From Metarhizium brunneum (taxonomy: Eukaryota; Ascomycota; Sordariomycetes; Hypocreales; Clavicipitaceae), in assembly GCF_013426205.1 (NCBI RefSeq), contig NC_089423.1, forward strand, positions 6,138,001 to 6,202,000: a DNA stretch of 64,000 nucleotides, in the 5' to 3' direction. The notes beneath the pieces are model-generated. The model was not told the origin of the DNA, ran no database searches, and saw only the letters and a list, made by a program, of their open reading frames with translations. How positions within the stretch are numbered: position 1 is the stretch's first letter; each line of letters starts with the position of its first letter. The position numbers were made by a program, and so were the translations under genes. Of this stretch, positions 56,223-64,000 are shown in pieces.

Positions 56223-57305
56223 ATGCTGTCGTCCATATGGAAGCCCTCGGAGCAGCTCCGCGGCGCCGAAAGCCGCGCGCTCATCTACTTCGTCTGCGGC
56301 AACCCCGGCCTCATCGGCTTCTACGTCGACTTCCTCGACGCCCTGCGCAACCTCCTCGACACCTCCCAGTCCGCCACGGCCTACGACATCTACGGCCGCA
56401 ACCTCGCCGGCTTCTGCGACCATGAGCACGAGCCCTTCACGCCGGACAACCCGCCCTTCGACGTCGACGGCCAGGTGGACGCCATCTACCAAGACGTCGC
56501 CTCGCGCCGCGTCAGCACCGAGGACGGCAGCGGCAGCGGCAGCGGCAGCGACAGGCCGTACGACTTTGTCGTCCTCATGGGCCACTCCATCGGCGCCTAC
56601 ATCGCCGTCGAGATCTTCCACAGACACATGCAGGACCCCGGCCGCGCGCCGCACCTCCGTCTCCGCCACGGATTCCTCCTCTTCCCCACCATTGCGTCGC
56701 TCGCGCTGTCGCAGAGCGGCACGCGCATCAACTACATGCGGAGCCTGCCCACCATGGAGACGCACTTTGTCACCTACGCCAAGGCTCTCCTGGGCCTCTT
56801 CCCGCAGGGGACGCTGCGCTGGATCATCCAAAACGCCATGGGCTTCTCGCCGCCCGCCGCCGACGTGACGGCCGAGTGGCTCAAGAGCAGGGACGGCGTG
56901 CTGCAGGCGCTGCACATGGGCAAGTCGGAGCTCGACACCATCTTCGAGGACAAGTGGGACGACGAGCTGTGGGAGGTGTCTGCCTCGGCGGCGGAGCTGC
57001 CCGCGCCAAGGTTCTTCATGTTTTACGGCCGGGAGGACCACTGGGTTGCGAACCATGTGCGGGACGAGTTTATCGAGCGGAGGCGCCGGGCTGGTGAGAA
57101 GGGTGGCCGGACGAGCATTACGGTTGACGAGGGGAATATCCAGCATGCGTTTTGCACCAAGGAGCGTAGGTGGATTTTTAAAAATTCATGTAAAGGGTCT
57201 GTTGTGTTGTGCTAATGATGTTTTCTTGCAGATACCAGTTGGACTATTGCGAGAAAGGTGCATGCGTGGGTGGTGGAAATTGATCGAGCTGGTGCGGTGA
57301 AATAG
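56223..57305 (+). CDS. Lipid droplet-associated hydrolase (LDAH family)
   Basis: Two exons, 56223-57165 and 57232-57305 (66-bp intron, gtaggt...gctaatg...cag), encoding 338 aa. The family is an alpha/beta hydrolase (formerly UPF0554, C2orf43-like) found on lipid droplets; esterase activity is disputed. Family features are LIYFVCGNPGLIGFY near the N-terminus, nucleophile elbow MGHSIGAY with Ser122, a long hydrophobic segment (GFLLFPTIASLALSQSGTRI), a likely catalytic Asp in FYGREDHWV and His in GNIQHAFC. A Gly-Ser run (DGSGSGSGSD, residues 101-110) comes from a GGCAGC repeat and is probably a flexible loop. Exon 2 supplies the C-terminal helix (SWTIARKVHAWVVEIDR). Codon use is markedly GC-rich in exon 1. 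Confidence 0.9.
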
Positions 57306-60190
57306 CGTTGGCCTGAGTGAGCGCGTATTTATATTCTTTGGTGTGGCGCTGTTTTAAAATCATAAGCATTTATTGAGGATAGAATTTTTGTACAGCTGTA
57401 TATTCTTTAGACGAGAATCGCTTGTTGTTGGCGAAGAGAGGCGAGCGATGGGACGGTAGGCATACCTCGACGTGGGCCATGTTATCTTGATTCTGCGTGA
57501 AATGAGGTAACACTTTGATGGAAAGTAGAAGCAGGGAATGTCGAGGTCCGGAAAAGACATAGATTACAGGGAAGCAAACTCTACAATGTTATTCTGTGTG
57601 TATTTGATTGGGTGAGAAACCACCGCATCATCTCCGCGATCAACAACAAAGCAGTGTTACGGAGTATCCCGCCCAAGGAGTTCCAAGCCAGGATTCTGAT
57701 AGACACATGATTCTACAGAACAGACGCATGAAAAGCGTCGAGAAGTCACTGATTTGATCCGGGGCGTCTTGGCCAGTAATGGTATATTCACATTCACCTC
57801 GTGTTGGAATAGGAATTCATCGAGTGCAAAATCAAGTTGGCTTGCGGACGATATCACAGAGTAGAAGAAGTTAAAGAATGAGAAGAGTCGAGTGACGGAA
57901 AGAAGAGATCACGGGACGGGTTGCTAATGGCCTTGATGCGGCACAAGCCGCCTGCGCTCCATCATTGATGTCTGTTGACGATTGTAGGCGCGCGTAGTTT
58001 GGAGAATTAGCCGCTGATAAAGTTTTCACCCAGCAGTAACCATTTTTCACTGCCGTCACAGATTGAAAAGGGCGATTTCGTGCTAGGAATAGTTTCATAG
58101 AATCATAGCCAAGGCCGGTAGCCTGAAATGGATTTAGATATTGGGAATAACCGGGGTTGCTCCTGGAGACAGCGACATACATACGGAAGACATCATGGAC
58201 CACTCAATCGACCATGTCCATCAGCGTGTCACGGTCCACGGATCAGGGAAGCAGGCAGGCTTTGGGAGGGGTCAATCCGCAAATAGTCAAGCATCCTCAC
58301 TGTTTGCCGAAAAAAAGACTCTGCTGAAGCTGCGAAATGCTACTAGCTGCGAGGCCATCCCTCAAGCAACGCGCTACCCTACCGTAGTGGTGTAGCATCG
58401 TCTTGCCAGTTCATCGCTTAGTGCGTGCAGGTCAATTGTCATTGCAAGAGGCTCTGGGCCAAGCTCCAGACTACCGGCGCTAGTGCCTAGTCTGGCCCGA
58501 CAATGTTCAAGGTTCCGCCCACGCCCCCTCCACAACAAGTGTCTGCAGAACAAGTCGATCTCAACCCGCCAACCCGCCAACCCGCCAACCTGACAGGAGA
58601 TTTTGGCAGATTAACACGCCGCACGCCACACGGAAGCAGGGACCCGACAGACCCTGTGGCGCGGCGCTGGATTCGAGGTCCTCTCAGCTTCCACGTACCA
58701 TCGACGGCTTATGTTGGAGAATCCCAAAGGGCCTACCCAACTCTCCTCAATCCAAGAGGTAATGGAAACACGGCCACAGAAGCAGGCATACGTAGTAGGT
58801 CAAAACCAGTCACGCAACTCGTCACGGACGCGGTAGAACCCCACGCAGAGTGACTGTTTCTGTCCACTCTGCGCACAAAGCGTCTGCACGTCACGCTAGC
58901 AGAAACTATCATGGACCATTTCTTTCTCTCCTGCTTCAGATTATCCACCCCCACGAACGTGGTGGCAAAACCATGCCAAAACGAAAAGGACAACTCGACG
59001 ATAGCTCGAGACACCTGCTCCGTACTCCGTAGTCATGACGGAGTTGAGCTAAAAAGGCTCTGACCATTTCCGCCGATTCCAGCGCGCAACTAGCCCAGAG
59101 TCGTCAATTGGTCTAGTCCTTTCGGGGTCCCGAAGCCACCCTTTATTCTTCCCCTGCTTCCCCACGTCAAAAAAGTGTGGGCTTCAAAAAAACAGACATG
59201 GATGCTTTCTTCTACAGCACTTTCCATGGAAACCGTACGTTCTCTACTATGCACTACTACTAGTATCAATGCCGAAACTAACCTCCAGTTGGGAGCTTGC
59301 ACGACAGAAACCGTCCAAGGGCGTGGATTAAACAAGGAACGGCAGTTCACGCGAGCGCCTATCCTGATGCGTTAATCCCCTGTTCTAAACCATGCCCTTC
59401 ATCGGCGGCGGAATCGATCGAATGCCCAAGCTTTCCTTCGGGGGGTCATGAATTGAGACGCGGGCTCTCATTCATGATTCATCGTTGTGCTTGGGAGCTC
59501 CAGTGACCAGAACGTATATTGTGTCTGGTCGTTTCGGCACATCATGAGTTCCAGTTAACCCCCCACATCTGTCGCGGTGTCAATATAGATGCATGTACGA
59601 TGATAGGCCCTGTATCGTATTAGAGTTGGCACTGATGGCAGCGCCAAGGGGCGAAAAAAGTTTAATCAACCCGCTGGCGTCGGCGTCTAGGCAAGCATTG
59701 CAGTTCGAAGGCGTGAACGATGCACCCCCGGCGAATCTGGCCATGGGTGGTGGTTGGCCCGTCTTGGCGCTGTCAGATCAGATTGCCGGGCTCAACTGCT
59801 TCCAGGGGGCAGTTAGTCGTCTGGGTCATCATGGACAACAACATCTCCGTCCAATGCGTGGAATGCAGAAATGGTTTGCAATACAATGATGCGGTCCCTC
59901 GTCACTCAATTCCGGGCACTTTCAAGTCACATGGGGCCAAGATGATGAATATCAAGTCGAAGCACAGAGGCTCATTAGCATTACCCAGATAACTGGTTGT
60001 TTTATTTCGAGCGAGTACACGACCCCTCAGTAAAAGGGGATTTTTAAAGACCCATCCACAGTATTTTGCAATATGCTTCATCCTTGACAGCGGTCCCCAG
60101 GATGTATACACATCTCCCATTAGCTTGATCCCGTGATACTTCAAGGTCCACCTTTGATCGTGTCACCCAGATCCCCGCGGATGAAGCTTC
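57306..60190. other. Gene-free interval between the hydrolase and the CFEM protein
   Basis: About 2.9 kb with no credible gene; open frames are short and not protein-like. It includes TACGGAGTA (57658-57666), TACTCCGTA (59023-59031) and a short tandem CAACCCGC array (about 58562-58592). Confidence 0.45.
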
Positions 60191-60827
60191 TTAGAGAGCC
60201 AGGGCACCGATGGCGAGCATGGCAAGGCCGCCAATGGGGGCGAGGCCAGCGGCACCAGCGGTGACGGGAGTAGACGGGGCGGGAGGAGCGGTGCCGTTGG
60301 AGGCAGGGCTGGAAGGGGTGGCAGGGCAGGGCTGGCTGGCCATGGTGGCATGGCACTCGGTATCACCAGCGGCCTCGGACTCAGAAGGCTCGGCCATCTC
60401 GGTAGGATGAGCCTCAGTCATCTGGGTGGCCATCTCGGTAGGGTCAGCAGCAGAGGAAGCAGCCTCGGAGCTTCCACCGTCGGCATTTCCAGCGCAGAGG
60501 TTCGTGGTAGCCGGAAGAACCTTGTCTACGAGTCGGTCCTGTTAGTCATGGTGGTTTTCCATGTCAAGCTTCAGTAGGTAGGACGAAGACATCAAACTTA
60601 CTGACGGCCGTTTCGGTGCCACATTGTTCAATAACGCAAGGGGTAGCAGCACCCTGGATCGTGGAGAAGTTTTCCTTCTTGCAGATGCACTTCAAGTCGG
60701 TCCCTTCGCAGTGGGTGGACAAAACAGCTCTCTGAATGCAGGACAAGGCGCAAGAGGGAATATCACTGATGCTCTGAGCCGAGACCAGGGCGGCCATGGA
60801 GATAGCAGCGACAGCAGTGAACTTCAT
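60191..60827 (-). CDS. CFEM-domain GPI-anchored cell surface protein
   Basis: Two exons on the minus strand, 60827-60602 and 60525-60191 (76-bp intron, gtaagt...gactaac...tag), giving 186 aa. Signal peptide MKFTAVAAISMAALVSA is followed by a CFEM domain with eight cysteines (PSC, LSC, HC, KC, IC, PC, QC, LC). The Asp in GTDLKCIC corresponds to the heme-iron ligand described in Candida CFEM proteins. The last Cys (NLCAGN) is contributed by exon 2, which supports the splice. A Ser/Thr/Pro/Glu-rich stalk (about 95-160) leads to an Ala/Gly/Leu-rich hydrophobic end (AGLAPIGGLAMLAIGALAL), typical of a GPI signal. Such proteins act in heme/iron acquisition, adhesion or host interaction; the role here is unknown. 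Confidence 0.92.
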
Positions 60828-62895
60828 TTTGAAGGTATTGAGAGGGTTTTTTTGAGGTTGGTGGTGTACGAAAACAACGAGTGAATCGAGGATACTAAGC
60901 GAATGGATGGATGGAGGAGAGGCAGAGGGGAGGGAACAGATGGGAAACCGGGGACGGGATCGTCTGCTTTAAGTAGATGAAGGACGCAGCCAAGGTCTCT
61001 TTCACTTGACAACTGGGGGAGGGAGAGGATACGGCAGAATACTAGAAGCTTTCCATCGGCTTCAATGGCACTTGCATCAAAGGGGCTGGCTCTCCACCAA
61101 TATCTCTCCAGCCAGCCCGTATTGTACGAGCGGGCTGGGGGCGTCCTCCACACCCCTCCCTCTGTAACTATGTAAGTTACTATGATGCGCATGAAATCTT
61201 TGTTTCCGCTCCGGGGTAAAGGCGAGATGGATCATGGCTCCAACTACGGTTGATCGGCCGCTGGCCCCGGGTTTGGGGGAAGAAGGAAGAAGGGGGTGTA
61301 TGCAGGTAGTGGAGAAGCCATTGAGGTCGGTGTGGAAACGCAAAGCAAAGCAGTGAGGGAGTGACATGATGATGCCCGGCCATGTTGGCTTCTTGCCGGG
61401 TGCTGGACTTGGTGGAGGTGATGCTAACTACATCTAATATTGGCGCAGCGTGACCGAGAGAGGCCGACGATCCGGCGAGACGAACACCGGCGAACAAGAC
61501 AGACCCGGCTTTGGCGTGGCGCAGAAACATACATTCATGCTGGAAACGGAGCTCGGGCAAAACTGGCACTTGCGGAAAGCGATACGCTTCTGTTGTCGTC
61601 GCGACATTGGCAGGGTTTGACGGTTGAGGTTCGTTGAGTGAAGAGGGTTACAGCGCGCCGCACTGGATAGAGGGCGGACAGGCTACCGAACTCACGAAAC
61701 TTGCTTTGCTCATCAAGAATGCGATTTATTGTCGTTGCCCATAGCTTTTCTGCAATGCCACACGGCTCGGGAGCCCAGGCACAGCAGCGGCACGAAGCCG
61801 GGAGGGGTTCGAGGCCACGGAGAGGTTTCGAGGAACAAGCTTTCCAAGAAGCCATCGAATGATGCCTATGAACCGTTACAGTCGGCAATGACGGTCGAGA
61901 GTAGCCAGATGCGGTCGCTGGATGCAGTTGTATCTACTGGAAGATGACCTGTACATGAATGGATCAAATGCAATGCAACTATCCGCTTGCTGCACACGCC
62001 CCCTGGCGCAAGTGCTGTTGAAGTCGATTTTGAACCGTACTTGCTCCCAATCCAGTATCATGCCAATCGGTGCCTTTTGCAGTGGCCAGCCAGCCCGGAT
62101 GGCGTCTAGTCGATACAACTTCACCTCTTGCACTAGTTGACATGCCCAGTACAGCCATTGCCACAATCTATGCGCGGCTTGGCCGAGACATGCCTGCATC
62201 TTCTGGTCAGGTCCATGGAACTCGGCTTCCGCATGTCACGCCCTGGCCATCACATAAGCGGTGCTGCCAGACGGCAAAAAAGTAGCATGCCATGCTGGCC
62301 TTTCAGAAATGATGCTACAAGGCGTCCCCAGCTCGCTCCAAGTCAAAGTGTAGAACATCTTGTCCACATTGCTAGCTAGACATGGCCCACGCAATACTAC
62401 GATCCATGGCATTCCACGACATGCGAGCCCACATGGACCATTGCTAGCTGAAGTTAAAGGGTCTCTTGGAATTCGCGCATCTCTGCAAACATCCCCAAAA
62501 CATCAGTTGAGGCGCGGCGCTACAGGCAAGTCGTCCAGGAAACACGAATATCACGAGACCTGCTCCGGCGTGCGATACTTGCAAGACAAGAGTATAGTCT
62601 AGAGTCTCCCTTTTTCACCCTTGCATTGCCCTCCATGTGCAAAACTGCAGAACCGATGCCCGGCCGAGCCCGCCAACTCCTCTCGAAAAAAAAAAAAGAC
62701 AAATGGTCAATCCAAACGTCGGCCAAGAAAATATAAACGTGCTCTCCGTTTTGCCTGCTAAAATGAAAAAAAAAAAGGATTCCCAGACCCCCAGCGTCAC
62801 TTGTTTAAACTATCCCCCCGAACGCCCACGCCTTCAATGACTGATGGACGACCCCTTGCTTGTACGGATATACCCAGCTTGTCCGGAAGATCTCC
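60828..62895. other. Gene-free interval upstream of the CFEM gene
   Basis: About 2.1 kb, containing the CFEM promoter and the 3' flank of the Faxc-like gene. Short A-runs are present near 62685 and 62770. No gene or clear regulatory site was recognised. Confidence 0.45.
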
Positions 62896-63792
62896 TCACG
62901 CCCATCTTTCGTAGTCGGGAAAGTAACAGCTGTGAATCCTTTCCGCATAGTCAATTATCGTAGGGTAGCTTTGCACAATCTTGGCCGTGGCAGGGGCACT
63001 ATAAAAAAAAGCGGTTTAGCAAAACGTCCCAGAGGAAGAAATGCTCCAGGCACCAGGACAATTTAAAAAAAAAAAAAAATCCACTCACGCGGTGCAGACC
63101 AGAGCGCCAGCAATGAAGCCGTAAAGAGTCGCATCAGCCTCGGTGGGCTCATCACCGCCCAGCACCCAAAACGGCGCGTCGTCGTCGTTTGTCCTTGTCC
63201 GCCGGCGACTCGCCGTCTTGACCGACTCCGTCAGCAGGGCGTTGACGCCGTCCCAGGCCTCCTCCGCGAGCAGGCGCACCTCGTCGTCCGCCAGGCGCCC
63301 CGTGCCCTGCTGGTACAGGCCGCCGAGGACGGCGCGGCGCGCCAGCCAGCCGGCGACGAGGTGCAGCGGCCACGGCACATGCGCGAGGACGTGGTCGCGC
63401 ATCTCGGCGTAGTTGTCGCGCCACTTCTCGCGCGCCCCGTAGAAGTAGACCTTGTCCTCGAGCAGGGCGCGGATGGCGAGGTCGTGGGCGCGCTGGGCGG
63501 GCGGCAGCCCGGCGTTGAGGTCGGGCAGCGCGCCGGCCGCGACGAGGCTGCGTATGATGAGCGTCGAGTCGCCCGTTGCGACTGGCGCGCCGGAGTCGGG
63601 GGCGGCGACCTCGACGTAGGGTATTTTTCCTTTGGGCCCGGACCGGGGAGAGCCCCCGCCCAGGTGGTACGGGACGCGGCCGAAGCGCAGCCTGGCTTCG
63701 AGCTTTGTGACGAACGGGGACCAGACGTAGGCGTTGGTGGGCGGCGAGCCGCGGAACACGGTGAGCTGGTGGGCGCTGTCGGGGGAGGGCAT
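62896..63792 (-). CDS. Faxc/metaxin-like GST-fold protein
   Basis: Two exons on the minus strand, 63792-63089 and 62998-62896 (90-bp intron, gtgagt...gctaaac...tag), encoding 268 aa. The N-terminal thioredoxin-like part (LTVFRGSPPTNAYVWSPFVT, KLEARLRFGRVPYHLGG, GKIPYVEV) matches the Tom37/metaxin/Faxc group of GST-fold proteins. The C-terminal helical domain contains RALLEDKVYFYGAREKWRDN and EPTEADATLYGFIAGALVCT. Exon 2 completes the last helix (KIVQSYPTIIDYAERIHSCY, ending ERWA). The GST catalytic Tyr/Ser/Cys is not obvious, as usual for Faxc-like members. Relatives are implicated in mitochondrial import (metaxin), axon development (fly Fax) or cadmium-related detoxification; no function can be set here. 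Exon 1 is strongly GC-rich. Confidence 0.85.
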
Positions 63793-64000
63793 GTTTCTCG
63801 TAGTCGGGGCGCAATGGTGGTGAGGGCCGTGGCGCGTTGCTCTGGGTGTGAGCGTGTGTCTGTTGGCTTGGTGATCGTGAGGTTGTCGTGGGTGGTTGAC
63901 TTGGGCCGTTTGCGCGGGGAGCTGCCAGTTGACCAGTTGACGTCACAGGTGCGCGCGGCTGTCAGGTGTCAGCCGCAGCGATGCTTTGACACATGCGTGA

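Noticed and set aside
56185..56868. 227-codon plus-strand open frame overlapping the LDAH-like gene
   Set aside because: GC-rich shadow of the real frame, made of Ser/Thr/Ala/Arg; long shadow frames are expected in GC-rich exons. The same holds for shadows of the lipase (39562-40905) and Faxc-like gene (63152-63946).
1..64000. tRNA, rRNA and CRISPR features
   Set aside because: I looked for GGTTCRANNCC B-box-like sequences, 5S-like sequence and regularly spaced repeats. The few TTCGA/TTCAA hits (for example near 27984, 30707, 58671) lack the rest of a tRNA, and no CRISPR-type array exists.
1..64000. Full-length transposons
   Set aside because: No transposase, reverse transcriptase or integrase-like protein was recognised on either strand; only short repeats are seen.

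Overview
The window is nuclear DNA of a filamentous ascomycete. Genes are interrupted by short introns (mostly 46-115 bp) with GTRNGT-like donors, CTRAY-type branch sites and YAG acceptors. There are no operons or ribosome binding sites. The gene set (fungal Zn2Cys6 regulators, CFEM GPI protein, GrrA, vacuolar protease Pff1, Dcp1, Rvs161, branchpoint-binding protein) is typical of Sordariomycetes. From protein style I infer Hypocreales, possibly Clavicipitaceae; the species was not determined.

Left part, 0-20.3 kb, is ordinary and gene-dense: a mitochondrial AIM18-like protein (-), a secreted GH36 alpha-galactosidase (+), the SCF F-box/LRR protein GrrA (+), a Mep/Amt ammonium transporter (-) with GATA-type sites upstream, mitochondrial-type peptidyl-tRNA hydrolase (-), the BAR protein Rvs161 (+), decapping subunit Dcp1 (-) and an OCRL-type inositol 5-phosphatase (+).

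Middle part, 20.3-36.5 kb, is gene-poor and looks accessory. It holds an orphan ORF, a 933-aa transcription factor with its zinc cluster in the middle of the protein (-), a TauD/TfdA-type Fe(II)/2-oxoglutarate dioxygenase (+) and one doubtful ORF. Non-coding DNA between about 25.6 and 35.1 kb is studded with the 9-mer TACTCCGTA/TACGGAGTA, often as perfect palindromes. A perfect 115-bp tandem duplication lies just downstream of the regulator gene. If the window has a little-described feature, this island and its repeated motif are the best candidate.

Right part, 36.5-64 kb, returns to mostly housekeeping genes: a canonical Zn2Cys6 regulator (+), a class-3 lipase with a possible N-myristoylation start (-), a divergent pair of an adenosine-deaminase-family enzyme (-) and a Dal5-type anion transporter (+), branchpoint-binding protein Msl5/SF1 (+), vacuolar membrane protease Pff1 (+), an aldo/keto reductase fused to an uncharacterised N-terminal region (-), a lipid-droplet-associated hydrolase (+), a CFEM GPI-anchored protein (-) and a Faxc/metaxin-like GST-fold protein (-).

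Exon structures were worked out by hand from splice signals, reading frame and family conservation. Junctions that remain uncertain are stated in the entries.
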